The translations under genes and the position numbers were made by a program. From NCBI GenBank assembly GCA_965237485.1, contig CBDEFQ010000009.1:1-64000 (forward strand): DNA of 64,000 bases, read 5' to 3'. Below the pieces are notes generated by a model that was not told the DNA's origin, searched no databases, and saw only the letters and a program-made list of their open reading frames with translations. Below, one piece after another: positions 34,782 to 45,558 of this stretch (positions within the stretch are counted from its first letter, which is position 1; each line of letters begins with the position of its first letter). The stretch comes from JAAELZ01 sp965237485 (GTDB lineage Bacteria; Pseudomonadota; Gammaproteobacteria; Arenicellales; Poriferihabitantaceae).

Positions 34782-36289
34782 GACAAAAACAATTGATTAA
34801 AAGGGTTATCGGTTTGCTCGGTGTAACCATATCCTAGCTCGTCTAAGAAAGTACTGAAATCTTGCTCTGTCGAAGCGGGCACCTGCATTGCGCATAACAC
34901 CCGACCAAAATCAGAACCATGATTACGATAATGAAACAAAGTGATATTCCAACGCCCACTGACCTTATTGAGAAAGTTGAGCAAGGCACCTTTACGCTCT
35001 GGGAATTGAAAACTAAATAACCTTTCATCTTCCAATTCTTGTGCACGACCTCCCACCAAATAACGGCCATGCAACTTAGCAAGAGAATTGTCGGTTAAGT
35101 TAACTGGGTTAAATTCGTGCTCAGTTAATTCTTTGATGCGTTGTTGCACCACCGTTTTATCTGCGCAATTAAACCCAACAAAAATACTGGCATTGGTATT
35201 GTCCCCATAACGGTAATTAAACTCCGTCACACTCAAATCACCCAGCAAATTAAACATGGTTTGAAAGCTGCCTGCCTTTTCGGGGATCGTTACGGCCAAA
35301 ATAGTTTCTAAGCCTTCACCGATAGCGGTTCTTTCAGATATGTGACGTAGGCGGTCAAAATTAAGATTCGCGCCCGTCAACACGGTAATAAGGTTGCGAT
35401 TCGTTCCAGGATTTTTCTTAATCCATTTTTTAATACCGGCCACGCCAAGTGCACCGGAAGGCTCCATAATCGAACGCGTGTCCTCAAAAATGTCTTTGAT
35501 CGCCGCACACATTTCATCGGTGGTGATGGTGATCACTTCATCAACATATTGTTTGCATAATTTGAACGTTTCTTTGCCTACTTTTTTAACCGCCACACCA
35601 TCGGCAAAAATACCGACTTCGTCAAGCTCGATACGCTTTCCCGCCGCTAACGACTTTCCCATCGCATTAGAATCCACTGGCTCAACACCCACAATATGCA
35701 AATTTGGATTAAGTACCTTTAGGTATGCCGACATACCAGCAATTAAGCCTCCGCCACCAATAGGAACAAAAATTGCGTCAATGTCTCCGCTGTGCTGGCG
35801 CCAGATTTCTGCTGCAACTGTACCTTGGCCCGCAATAACATCAGGATCATCAAAAGGTGGGATATAAGTCCTACCTTGTCGCTTACACAAGTCATCAGCA
35901 TAGACGCTTGCATCACTGTAACTTTCACCAACTAAAACCACTTCACCACCAAACGACCTGACTGCATTTTGCTTAATTTCGGGCGTGGTGGTGGGCATAA
36001 CAATAATCGCTTCGCAGCCCAATTTTTTCGCCGCCAAGGCCACTCCCTGTGCGTGGTTTCCAGCCGACGCGGTCACCACACCTTTACTTAGTTGCTCGGG
36101 GGTTAATTTGCGCATTTTGTTGTACGCACCTCGAATCTTATAGCAAAAAATGGGTTGCTGATCTTCGCGTTTTAGCCAAATATGATTGCCAAAGCGCTCA
36201 CTTAAACGCTCCGCTTTATCCAGCGAAGTTTGCCGTGCGACATCGTATACGCGTGCACTCAAGATTCGTTTAAGGTAGCTGTCCTTCAT
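34778..36289 (-). CDS. ilvA: Threonine ammonia-lyase, biosynthetic
   Basis: This PLP enzyme converts threonine to 2-oxobutanoate for isoleucine synthesis. It has 503 residues. The PLP Lys is in YKIRGAYNK, the Ser/Gly substrate loop is ASAGNHAQGVA, and the phosphate-binding loop is PIGGGGLIAG. Two C-terminal ACT-like regulatory domains (from about 325) make it the long, feedback-inhibited form. RidA (30483) would clear its 2-aminoacrylate by-product. Confidence 0.95.
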   Translation of the reverse strand: MKDSYLKRILSARVYDVARQTSLDKAERLSERFGNHIWLKREDQQPIFCYKIRGAYNKMRKLTPEQLSKGVVTASAGNHAQGVALAAKKLGCEAIIVMPTTTPEIKQNAVRSFGGEVVLVGESYSDASVYADDLCKRQGRTYIPPFDDPDVIAGQGTVAAEIWRQHSGDIDAIFVPIGGGGLIAGMSAYLKVLNPNLHIVGVEPVDSNAMGKSLAAGKRIELDEVGIFADGVAVKKVGKETFKLCKQYVDEVITITTDEMCAAIKDIFEDTRSIMEPSGALGVAGIKKWIKKNPGTNRNLITVLTGANLNFDRLRHISERTAIGEGLETILAVTIPEKAGSFQTMFNLLGDLSVTEFNYRYGDNTNASIFVGFNCADKTVVQQRIKELTEHEFNPVNLTDNSLAKLHGRYLVGGRAQELEDERLFSFQFPERKGALLNFLNKVSGRWNITLFHYRNHGSDFGRVLCAMQVPASTEQDFSTFLDELGYGYTEQTDNPFNQLFLS

Positions 36290-36389
36290 AGGGGAAATCT
36301 GCGCTTAGCGCAGTGGATATTTGGCTAGTTCGATAATGGTTTAATTATAGCGGAATTGCTAGCAATGTCCTTCTGCTGGCTTCACAGGT

Positions 36390-37619
36390 TCAATGCAGAT
36401 TTCCCAAGGCAGCGACTAAACGCTCGGCCTCTTCCTCACTATTATAATGCACCATTGACGCACGACAGACGCCCTCCTCGGGATCCAAACCTAAGCCTTG
36501 CATTAGCCGATAGGCGTAAAAATTGCCTGAGCCGATCATAATTTTTTCGTTAGATAGCGCTTCTGTCAGTGCTACTGGGTTATATTTGCTAGAGATAAAA
36601 GAAACCGTTGGTGCGCGCTGCGTCGCATCTGCTCTGCCGATCAAACGCAGTTGATCATGTGCGGCCAAAAAATCTAACAGTGGTTGCAATATTTTTTGCT
36701 CATGTCGTTGAAATAGTTGCATAGTTTTATTGGCTCGACCATTCGGTGTTTCATTAGTTTTTCCGTAATGGTGCGCATAGACGCTATCGATATAATCGAT
36801 TACACCGTTGACCGCAGCGATTTGCGCATGATCTGGCCCCGCTGGGGTAAACCGATAAGCAGGGCTTCCTTGATTAAAGAAATGCCCTTGATACGGTAGG
36901 CTTTGATTGAGTTGATCACTCAACACCATCACCCCTAGATGCGGGCCATAAACTTTATACAGCGAAAACAAATAGACGTCCGCACCCAAGGCGTTAATAT
37001 CGGGCAGGCCGTGCCCACAATATGACACCCCATCGACAATGGCGATTGCCCCAACCGAGTGCACCAAGTCAATAATCTCTCGTACGGGGTTGATGCTAGC
37101 CACAACATTTGAGCAATGAGTAAACGCCACGGCCTTGGTTTTATCGCTTAACAACGCAGTCAAGTCTTCAATAGCCAGCTCTCCCGTGGCACCGTCGATA
37201 GACCATTCTTTAATCACTAAGCCGCGTGGTTCTAGTCTTCTCCATGCACCAATGTTGGCCTCGTGATCTTGGTTGGTAACGATAATTTCGTCACCCGCTG
37301 TATATTCTTCAACCAATGCTTGCGCCAAATTGTAAGTGTTCTGCGAGGTAGAAGGTCCAAAATTTACTTCACTGGTGGCCACGTTTAGCATTTGCGCCAT
37401 TCGACGTTTTGCGTCCGCCATCAACCCACTCGCTTCTTGTGAGGCTGGGAATGCATGATCTGGCTGTACCTTATGGGTTAGGTAGTAGTTATTTAACGCT
37501 TCGATTACTGGCGCACAAGCGAATGAACCGCCTGCGTTTTCAAAGAAAGCCCAGCCTTTAAGGTTCTCTTGCTCAAAAGCTGGAAAGCAAGAACGTACGA
37601 ATGTGTTGTCTAGTTTCAT
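36390..37619 (-). CDS. Cysteine desulfurase-like class V aminotransferase
   Basis: This 409-residue fold-type I PLP enzyme has FENAGGSFACAPVIEALNNY, PSTSQNTYNL, NQDHEANIGAW and the likely PLP Lys in LYKVYGPHLGVM. It belongs to the cysteine desulfurase-like subgroup (TIGR01976 type). No clear catalytic Cys loop of IscS type is visible, so sulfur transfer is not assured. Its neighbours are ilvA and cysG. Confidence 0.82.
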   Translation of the reverse strand: MKLDNTFVRSCFPAFEQENLKGWAFFENAGGSFACAPVIEALNNYYLTHKVQPDHAFPASQEASGLMADAKRRMAQMLNVATSEVNFGPSTSQNTYNLAQALVEEYTAGDEIIVTNQDHEANIGAWRRLEPRGLVIKEWSIDGATGELAIEDLTALLSDKTKAVAFTHCSNVVASINPVREIIDLVHSVGAIAIVDGVSYCGHGLPDINALGADVYLFSLYKVYGPHLGVMVLSDQLNQSLPYQGHFFNQGSPAYRFTPAGPDHAQIAAVNGVIDYIDSVYAHHYGKTNETPNGRANKTMQLFQRHEQKILQPLLDFLAAHDQLRLIGRADATQRAPTVSFISSKYNPVALTEALSNEKIMIGSGNFYAYRLMQGLGLDPEEGVCRASMVHYNSEEEAERLVAALGNLH

Positions 37620-37652
37620 AAAATCAGGAATATGGGGAAATAAGGAGAACGC

Positions 37653-39056
37653 TTAGCTGTCAAACCAAGCCAGTTGATGGTGAAGGTTAACGACTTTACC
37701 GACAATAAACAACGATGGAGAAGTGACTTTATTCTCAGCCAAATATTGCGCAATCTCACTCAAGCGGCTAATGTGCACGCGCTGCTGCAGCGTGGTGCCT
37801 TTTTCAATCAAGGCCACTGGCATATCGGCCGACATACCGTGCTCGATTAGTTTTTCACAAATCAGAGGAAAACCATTAAGGCCCATATAAAAAACCAGGG
37901 TTTGATCCACATCAATGAGCTGCGGCCAATTTAAATCAACTGCACCGTCTTTAAGTTGCCCCGTAACAAAACGCACTGATTGTGCGTAGTCTCGATGCGT
38001 TAACGGAATGCCACTATAACTCGCACAGCCTGCCGCTGCGGTGATGCCAGGAATAACTTGAAAACTGATTTTCTGTTGAGCAAGCGTTTCTATCTCTTCA
38101 CCTCCACGACCAAAAATAAACGGGTCACCCCCCTTTAAGCGCGCGACGGTTTTACCCTGCTTAGCGAGGTCAATCAAAATCTGATTGATATTATTTTGCG
38201 TCACACTGTGACTGGCACGTTGCTTTCCAACATAGATCATTTCTTGGTCTTCGCCAAACATCGCCAGTATTTCAGGCGAGACTAAGCGGTCATAAACGAT
38301 CACATCTGCTTTATATAGCAGCCTTACTGCCCTAACAGTCAATAAATCAGGGTCGCCTGGGCCAGCTCCGATCAAATAAACTTCCCCCACTTGCTGTTGC
38401 ATCGCTTGGCCATCGAGCGCACTTTGCAACAATTTCTCTGCTCTTTGAGAATTTCCAGAAAACACATTCTCGGCCACCACACCATTTAAAATTTGCTCCC
38501 AAAACCTTTTACGTTTCGAGATATCAGGAAATTTCTGCAACACCTGCTTTCGATAAGTGCCCACTAAACTAGCGAGCTTACCGTAGCCACTGGGGATAAC
38601 CCCACGTAATTGGCGAATCAGCATTTTAGACAACATCGGTGACGCTGATCCACTTGAAACTGCGATCTGCACCCGGTCGCGCCGTAATACAGAAGGAAAA
38701 GTAATATCGCTCGAGCACGCATCATCCGCGACATTGACTAAAATCTTTTGCTCTTTGGCCCTTTCTGCCATTGCGCTATTGACCGATCGATCATCAGTTG
38801 CGGTCACCACGATGGTAAATCGCGGACTAATGTCTGCAACCATCGCAACTCGCTGATTGAACAATACCTTAGATTGCTCAATGAATGCTTTAAATTCGGG
38901 GGTGATTGCAGGGCTAATTACTTCAATTTCTGCTCCCGCCTTAGCTAAAGATTGGGTGCGCCTATACGCAACTGGGCCGCCGCCAATCACTAAACAAGGT
39001 TTGCCCAGTAAATTAACCGATAGGGGTAATAGCAGCGCTTTTTGATCTCGCATCAA
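37653..39056 (-). CDS. cysG: Siroheme synthase CysG
   Basis: This 467-residue three-domain enzyme has an N-terminal precorrin-2 dehydrogenase/ferrochelatase (VIGGGPVAYRRTQSL) and a C-terminal uroporphyrinogen III methyltransferase (YLIGAGPGDPDLLT; GGDPFIFGRGGEE; ITAAAGCASYSGIPLTHR). It makes siroheme for sulfite and nitrite reduction. Its start overlaps the cobO stop by four bases, linking two tetrapyrrole genes. Confidence 0.96.
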   Translation of the reverse strand: MMRDQKALLLPLSVNLLGKPCLVIGGGPVAYRRTQSLAKAGAEIEVISPAITPEFKAFIEQSKVLFNQRVAMVADISPRFTIVVTATDDRSVNSAMAERAKEQKILVNVADDACSSDITFPSVLRRDRVQIAVSSGSASPMLSKMLIRQLRGVIPSGYGKLASLVGTYRKQVLQKFPDISKRKRFWEQILNGVVAENVFSGNSQRAEKLLQSALDGQAMQQQVGEVYLIGAGPGDPDLLTVRAVRLLYKADVIVYDRLVSPEILAMFGEDQEMIYVGKQRASHSVTQNNINQILIDLAKQGKTVARLKGGDPFIFGRGGEEIETLAQQKISFQVIPGITAAAGCASYSGIPLTHRDYAQSVRFVTGQLKDGAVDLNWPQLIDVDQTLVFYMGLNGFPLICEKLIEHGMSADMPVALIEKGTTLQQRVHISRLSEIAQYLAENKVTSPSLFIVGKVVNLHHQLAWFDS

Positions 39057-39589
39057 AACTCCACACCTTGCTCAGCTTCAATGCCTTCATCATAAGCGTG
39101 TTTGATAGGCCGCATTTCAGTAACCGTATTAGCCACTTCAATCACCTCTGGCGCCGCGTCACGACCGGTCATAATCAAGTGCATCCATGCGGGTTTTACT
39201 TGTTTGATAAAGGTCGCGACCTCTTCACCCGACAGCCAGTTATAGCCGCAACAATAGTTAATTTCATCTAGCATGACCAAATCAAATTTCTCTGAGCGAA
39301 TTTTGTCTTTGGCGAACTCCCATATGGCTTGGCTGGTTGCGATGTCTTGCTCTGGGTTTTGGGTATCCCAAGTAAATCCGTCTCCCATCACATGCCACTC
39401 AATATTCTCAAATTTTTCTGACGCCCGTTGTTCTCCAGTTTTCCATGCGCCCTTAATAAATTGAATGACACATACGTTCAACCCCCAACCCGCAGCACGA
39501 AACACAACACCAAAGCCGCTAGAAGATTTGCCTTTGCCTTCACCGGTCTGAACTAGTGTGATACCTTTTCTTCTTTCTCTAGTCTTCAT
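39053..39589 (-). CDS. cobO: Cob(I)yrinic acid a,c-diamide adenosyltransferase
   Basis: This 178-residue CobO/BtuR-type ATP:corrinoid adenosyltransferase has the P-loop GEGKGKSSSGFGVV near residue 16, FIKGAWKTGE and VMLDEINYCCGY. It adenosylates cobalamin in salvage or synthesis. It is the first gene of the cobO-cysG pair and divergent from comEC. Confidence 0.94.
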   Translation of the reverse strand: MKTRERRKGITLVQTGEGKGKSSSGFGVVFRAAGWGLNVCVIQFIKGAWKTGEQRASEKFENIEWHVMGDGFTWDTQNPEQDIATSQAIWEFAKDKIRSEKFDLVMLDEINYCCGYNWLSGEEVATFIKQVKPAWMHLIMTGRDAAPEVIEVANTVTEMRPIKHAYDEGIEAEQGVEF

Positions 39590-39723
39590 ATAGTCAGTGT
39601 ACGAGTGCTTTATTGCTTGGGTTGAAAAAGGCGACTACTATAAGTCACAATTATATCGCTAATAGCATGTTACTATCCGCTGCGCAGGCCATTAATTGGA
39701 TTAATTTTCTACAAAGAGCGTAC

Positions 39724-39776
39724 ATGGAAAGTAAGCGAGTAAACACTAAGCAAACAATCAGTTGGCTAAGTAGATG
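39724..39776 (+). pseudogene. comEC: comEC, original 5' end before the IS66 insertion
   Basis: The ATG at 39724 begins MESKRVNTKQTISWLSR, which continues across the IS66 in frame with WRENNISILAIIWPW at 41012 onward when one TSD copy is removed. This is the natural start of comEC; 17 codons are separated from the rest by the IS. Confidence 0.75.
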
Positions 39777-41008
39777 GTAACTTCTCAATAACCCGTGGCA
39801 GGTAAAATAAAACAAAATATTTCTTGACCGGGTTTTACGCTAAAAGGAAGGTAATTCAACGTGGTCGAGTGACTCGATTTAGGTTGAGTTCCAGGGTGGT
39901 TGTAGGCCCCTTTACGCTAATAACAAAGATCGCTTAAGGACGTTCAGGGGTGTCTTCTTAACGTTCGTTGTGGCGCAGTTGAGAAGGCAAAATTGGACTT
40001 TCAAAACCGATGGTACACTAAGGTCTATCCAGTTAACGGACGTTTAAGACCTTGAGTAAGCTACCCTCTATTCCCGACATTCCTGAACAAGAACAAACCC
40101 CCGCAGTAAAAATGTTGCGGGTGCTAGTGGAGCAGCTGTTGGTGCGAGTTCAACAACAGGACGAAGAAATAGCATTGCTTAAAGATGAAATCAATATCCT
40201 TAAGGGGCAGAAGAGGCGGCCTACTGTTAAGGGCGGTAATATGGATAAGAAAACAGAGCCAAAACGTTCATCTTCTAGCGACAAACCTAAGCAGCGAGCT
40301 GGGTCGAACAAGGCAAAGAAAACACCAAGGCTGTCAATTGACCTAAATCGGGTTATTGAACCAGCGAAGTCCGTGCCCGAAGGTTCTCGCTTTAAAGGCT
40401 ATCGGGATTTTGTAGTGCAAGATTTGCTTATCAAGGTTCATACCACCCGCTATCGTTTAGCGCATTGGGTAACGCCAGACAATAAAAAGCTCAAAGGCCA
40501 GTTACCGACATCCGTGGCAGGGCGACATTATGGGCCTCGTCTGGTCAGTTATATTCTCTATCAATATCATCATTGTCAAACCACGCAACCACTCTTGTTG
40601 GAACAGTTGCGAGAACCAACGTAAAATACTTGAGCAGCGTTTCGATGAAATCTTCACTCAACAGACATGCTACCAAACATTAAATCAGACGCTCAAACGA
40701 ATCCATGCGAATAAAGCAGAATTACTGTTGGTGCTAGATCGACCAGATATTCCGTTACACACCAATGGCAGTGAAACAGACATTCGCGATTACGTGAAAA
40801 AACGAAAAGTGAGTGGCTCCACCCGCAGCGATGCTGGCCAGCAGTGTCGGGACACGTTTGCCAGTTTGAAAAAGACCTGCCGAAAACTGGATATATCGTT
40901 CTGGCACTACCTGACCCATCGACTTGGTATCGGTGAGCAACATATTGATCCTCTGCCAGATATCATTATGGAACGCGCCAGCTTTGCCACGGGTTATTGA
41001 GAAGTTAC
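39777..41008 (+). mobile_element. IS66-family element, internally deleted, with 8-bp TSD
   Basis: The ends read GTAACTTCTCAATAACCCGT and, at the right, the reverse complement. It is flanked by the direct repeat AGTAGATG at 39769-39776 and 41009-41016. Length is 1232 bp against 1906 bp for the full copy at 60761. The 674 missing bases lie between two TTGCGAGA direct repeats in the parent, leaving one copy at about 40609. It cannot encode a transposase but could be moved by the full copy. Confidence 0.92.
40052..41000 (+). pseudogene. IS66 TnpC transposase, 674-bp internal deletion
   Basis: The N-terminal zinc-finger-like and linker part is intact up to LLEQLRE, then frameshifts to a stop at 40624. 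The last third (from NQRKILEQRFDEIF to the end) follows in another frame. The catalytic core with the first two Asp residues is deleted. One residue before the deletion differs from the full copy (NRVIEP against NLVIEP). Confidence 0.9.
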
Positions 41009-43360
41009 AGTAGATGGAGAGAGAATAATATTTCTATACTTGCCATAATTTGGCCTTGGATGTTATCTGCTGGGCTGCTTTCGATAAGCTTCCAGGCCAA
41101 ACTTTATCCCACCTTGCTGATGGCTGCTTTAGCCGCTTTCGTTGTTTTGGCTTACAAGCTAAAAATATTTAAAGCATTGGCAGTATTCGTACTAGGTGCG
41201 CTGTGGGCCACCTTGTATGCCAGCTGGGTTTTGTCTGCAGCGCTAGAAAAATCAATCGAAGGACAAGAAGTTCAGGTGCTGGGCACCATCATCGGCGTGC
41301 CCAAACTTGCCAGCCGCTATACTCAGTTTAATTTTAATGTGGAGTCTCTGCACTTCGATTCACAACAATATCCCAGTCCAAGGAAAGTCCGCCTGCGTTG
41401 GTATGGCAAAGATAGGCCCGAATTATCAACTGGTGCGAGATGGCGACTATTAGTAAAACTAAAAAAGCCGCACGGCTCAGCAAATCCAGCCACGTTTGAC
41501 TATGAGGCTTGGTTGTTCTCTAAGCGTATTCGCGCAACGGGGTATGTGCGTAAGCCTGCCACCGCGCAGCTGATTGAACCTACGGGTAAAAATGGCATAG
41601 ATCATTTTAGAGCCCGCTATGCACGGTGGTTGGAAGGTGCAGAACTTAAGCAATCTGCGATTATTACCGCTCTGGCAGTAGGGCTTAGGCAGGAAATGTC
41701 CGACGCTCAATGGGAGACATTACAAAACACGGGCACCAACCACCTAGTGGCAATCTCTGGGTTGCATATTGGCCTAGTCGCAGGCTTTTTGTATTTCATT
41801 GGTAGCTTCTTATGGCGGCATACCTTGTTAGCAAAAACCTTGTATCCCACCCAAAAAGCTGCGTGGTTTCTTGCGTTAGTCGGCGGTGCCCTTTATGCCG
41901 CCTTAGCGGGTTTTGCCATTCCAACCAAGCGTGCGATGATCATGTTGATCGCGGTGGCAGCACTGTATTTTGTTGGCAAACGGCCCGGCCCATGGTTTTC
42001 CCTAGGCTTGGTGCTGGCTTTGGTTTTGTTGTTTGATCCACTTGCGCCGCTCAGTGCTGGGTTTTGGCTTTCATTTTTAGCCGTGGGTTTTATTCTACTC
42101 GCCCTGAGAGTACCTACTATTAAAGACAGCGAACATTTTGAAGAGAATCCATTCAAACAATTTCAAAATAAATTAATAAAACGCACCATCGCTTTTTCCA
42201 AAGTACAATGGGCTTTGTTGGTTGGCCTAGCACCCGTATTGTTACTGACATTTCAAAAAGTGTCGTTGGTTTCTATCATCGCCAATTTCGTTGCTGTGCC
42301 CGTTATTGGCATTGTTGTGGTACCGCTTACCCTTATCGGCGTTTTCTTCTTTAGTATTAGCCTTCCTAACGTAGGCTTATGGTTTACCCACTGCGCGGAT
42401 TTTGTATTAAACGCTGGTTGGCCCTATTTACAGCGGCTAGCAAATACCGATATCGCGACTTGGCAACACACCATTACTTGGCCGGTTGCTCTGTGCGCGA
42501 TCGTCGGTTCTATAGGTTTGCTGCTACATCGCTTTGGCAAGCTACGCTGGTTTTGCGCATTTGCATGGCTGCCTGTAATAGTGGCTACTCCAGATAAACC
42601 GGATAAAGGAGAAATTTGGTTAAGCGTACTAGACGTTGGCCAAGGGCTTGCTGTTGTGGTGCAAACCCAGAACCACACTCTACTCTATGACGCAGGCCCG
42701 CGTTTCGAAGGTGGTTTCGATGCGGGAAAATCCATCGTCGTCCCTTACCTAAGACACAGCGGCACTACTGTTCTTTCCAAAACAATAATTAGCCATGACA
42801 ACATCGACCACAGTGGTGGTTTAGCCGCGGTACTAAAAAGTTTAACCATTGAGCAACTAGTAGCGAGTAAAAATGAGGGTATAGCCGATAGCCTAGCTTG
42901 TATCTCAGGGGAGCAATGGCAATGGGATAGCGTGCAGTTTGAATTTTTGCATCCAAATGCTGGCTCTACTGCAAGCGGCAACAACGCCTCTTGTGTATTG
43001 AAAATTAGCAGTGAATATGGCGATATACTACTAACTGGAGATATCGAAAAGGCAGCAGAAAAAATATTGCTACAAAATCCAGCGGTGCTAAAGTCAGATG
43101 TGTTGGTCGTCCCCCATCATGGCAGTGCTACTTCTTCTAATGAGGCGTTCGTAGAAGCGGTATCTGCTGAATACGCAGTTGTAAGCGCCGGCTATCTAAA
43201 CCGATTTGGTCACCCTAAAGCAAAAGTTAAACTGCGTTATGAAACGGCTGGCACTCAGCTCTACAATACAGCTGACCACGGTCGTGTATTGTTCAAAATA
43301 ACCGCTTCGGGGATCACGCCATCGACTTATCGACAAGAAACAACGCGTTATTGGAATTAA
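41009..43360 (+). pseudogene. comEC: ComEC/Rec2 DNA uptake channel, 5' end displaced by IS66
   Basis: This inner-membrane protein imports single-stranded DNA in natural transformation. The body is intact: an N-terminal OB-like domain, a competence domain with many helices (GTNHLVAISGLHIGLVAGFL) and a C-terminal metallo-beta-lactamase domain (LDVGQGLAVVV; SHDNIDHSGG; VPHHGS). The first 17 codons are cut off by IS66. An in-frame TTG at 40997 inside the IS end (reads LRSYSRWREN) could restart translation, so function may be reduced rather than lost. Confidence 0.85.
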
Positions 43361-43472
43361 AGAAGCGAGCATGATTTCAGTTCAATAATCCGCTTTTATC
43401 CCCATGTGCCCTAGCGACTATAGGCAATAGTTACTACACTAAGCAATTGTATTTTTACAATATATTTCTGAC

Positions 43473-44050
43473 TATGATCACCAAATTTGATAGTTCTGCA
43501 GCATTGGGGCGGACCGACTGGACGACGTAATAACATCGGCGCTGAAGATAAAATGCGAGCGGTGTTAACGGCCTTTAGAAATGCCAAGCGACAAATTGCA
43601 TTCACTGTGCACGATTCACGTGAGGCTGCTTCACCGCTAAAGCTGTCCCTCGAAACAGGTGCCCAGTTGCCCGGACTTAACTACCAAGACAACGAACTGG
43701 TGGTGACAAAAGATGTGAATAGCGGATTCATAGGCACTAGTCTAGAAATTCAATTGCGCCGCGCTGGTATTAGACGTCTGGTTGTCATGGGCTTTTTTAC
43801 CAACTTCTGCGTGGAACCCACTGTACGCATGGCTGGCAATTTAGGTTTTGATACTTATTTAGTAGAAGATGCCTGCGCAACAACAAATCGCATCGCACTA
43901 GATGGCACGGACTATGATCCCGAACATGTACACAATATGGCTGTAGCAAGTATGCACGGTGAGTTTTGTACTGCTATTTCATCACAAGATGCCATAAAAC
44001 TGTGTACCACTGATGCACCGCGTTTAATGCGTAATCAAGGTAACGAATAG
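43473..44050 (+). pseudogene. Isochorismatase-family hydrolase with N-terminal deletion
   Basis: The ATG at 43473 begins MITKFDSSAAL, as in intact homologues, then shifts frame. From about 43500 the body continues as QHWGGPTGRRNN. The strand carrying the catalytic Asp (normally V-I-D) is missing at the join. The Lys in VVTKDVNSGF and the Cys in FFTNFCVEPTVRMA remain. Without the Asp the Cys-Lys-Asp triad is broken, so it is probably inactive. It is followed six bases later by roxA. Confidence 0.7.
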
Positions 44051-44056
44051 AGCATC

Positions 44057-45217
44057 GTGGCAAAAATAGTGCCTTCCTTACCATTGGGGAAATACAGCGT
44101 AGCCGAATTTTTAAATGAATACTGGCAACAAAAACCTTGTTTGATCGAGCAGGCATATCCTGATTTCAAAACAATAATCAGTGCAGACCAGCTAGCAGGG
44201 CTTGCCTGTGAGCCCGACGTGGAGGCGCGCATTGTAAAGTATGATGCACAACGAGACTGGCAACTGCTTAATGGCCCGTTTGATGAAGTGACCTTTTCCA
44301 CTTTGCCAGACAGCCATTGGACATTATTAGTACAGGCCGTGGATTTATGGTTACCTGAAGCCCAAGCAATGCTTGAAGATTTTAATTTCCTGCCTCGTTG
44401 GCGGCGCGACGACTTAATGATCAGTTATGCCACTAAAGGCGGTGGCGTCGGAGCGCACTACGATCACTACGATGTTTTTTTATTGCAGGCATCTGGGCAA
44501 CGGCGCTGGGAAGTTGGGGGAGATTACAACGATCAAAGCCCTCGGAAGAAAGATTCTCCCTTACTGCATTTAGCAGATTGGCAAGCAGAACAAGCATGGA
44601 CATTGAACCCCGGAGATATGCTATATATTCCGCCCGGCCTGGGCCATAACGGCATTGCGTTTGATGATGACTGCATGACTTATTCGATTGGATTTCGCGC
44701 TCCCTCGCATACGGAAATTCTTTGTGGTATCACTGATCTAGCGAGTGAACAACTAGCTTCTGATCTGCGCTTTAAAGACGCCCCTCTTCATGAAGGCTTG
44801 AACCCTGGAGAGATAAACGCCTCAGATATAGATCAACTCAGCCAACTTATTAGTGCTTTAGCAGATGACAGAACTTTATTATCACGCTGGTTAGGACAGA
44901 CGGTTACGGCACCCAAATACGCTGGTTTAGCTCCCATCGAAACCCCCTCAAATGTCCACGATACTAAACAGCTTATAGCGCAAGCCACCCACCTAAAACA
45001 CACAGCTGGCACTCGCATGGCTTATTACAAAAATGAAGACCAAACCCTACTTTTTGTAAACGAACACACGCTACTCATAAGCAAGCAGCAACAAGCCTTG
45101 ACGGCCAAATTATGCGCTTCCAATATCATTGCAACGGCAGTAATTGGCACCCATGAACACCATCTTGAACTGATAGCGACTTTACTTGGCAGTGGTGCGT
45201 TACAGGCAGAAAAATAA
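44057..45217 (+). CDS. roxA: Ribosomal protein uL16 3-hydroxylase RoxA (cupin/JmjC type)
   Basis: This 386-residue Fe(II)/2-oxoglutarate oxygenase is of the YcfD type and hydroxylates an Arg of ribosomal protein uL16. The JmjC HxD motif is GVGAHYDHYDVFLLQ, and the distal His lies in IPPGLGHNGIAF. A C-terminal winged-helix-like region follows. The start is GTG at 44057. Confidence 0.88.
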   Translation: MAKIVPSLPLGKYSVAEFLNEYWQQKPCLIEQAYPDFKTIISADQLAGLACEPDVEARIVKYDAQRDWQLLNGPFDEVTFSTLPDSHWTLLVQAVDLWLPEAQAMLEDFNFLPRWRRDDLMISYATKGGGVGAHYDHYDVFLLQASGQRRWEVGGDYNDQSPRKKDSPLLHLADWQAEQAWTLNPGDMLYIPPGLGHNGIAFDDDCMTYSIGFRAPSHTEILCGITDLASEQLASDLRFKDAPLHEGLNPGEINASDIDQLSQLISALADDRTLLSRWLGQTVTAPKYAGLAPIETPSNVHDTKQLIAQATHLKHTAGTRMAYYKNEDQTLLFVNEHTLLISKQQQALTAKLCASNIIATAVIGTHEHHLELIATLLGSGALQAEK

Positions 45218-45558
45218 CGCTATTGCATATGCCCAAATACAATAGGCCGATCAAGAATAGGTCTGTGAGTAAGAACTCTACCGCCGCGTCTTTTCCCCTA
45301 GCTTGGTTATCTAAGTATTCCATAAGCTCCGCACTCGCTTGGTCTTTGAAATCATCTGATACAACTGTGTGTACGTCGTACTTTTATCCTACCCCAATTT
45401 TAACCAATTTAAGCTCTCAAGAACCCGTTTAAATACCTGAACTGTAAGCTTTATTTTTAAGGGGAATATCAACAAGTACGCCTAAAAAGTTTATGTTATC
45501 ATTTAATTACGATTCACACTTTTTAATCCAACTCCAACTCTTAGAGGAGAGAAACTTA
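45218..45558. other. 340-bp interval, possible gene fragment on minus strand
   Basis: No complete gene is visible. A minus-strand frame from about 45385 reads KYDVHTVVSDDFKDQ, then LMEYLDNQARGKDAAVEFL and a hydrophobic stretch before entering the roxA end. Its composition looks protein-like, but it starts after a stop with no start codon of its own, so it may be a 3' remnant of an unknown membrane protein. The rest is AT-rich and should hold the promoter of the binding-protein gene. Confidence 0.3.

Noticed and set aside
39777..41008. Inversion having occurred through this IS66 copy
   Set aside because: Both flanking octamers are identical (AGTAGATG), which would not survive recombination with another copy.
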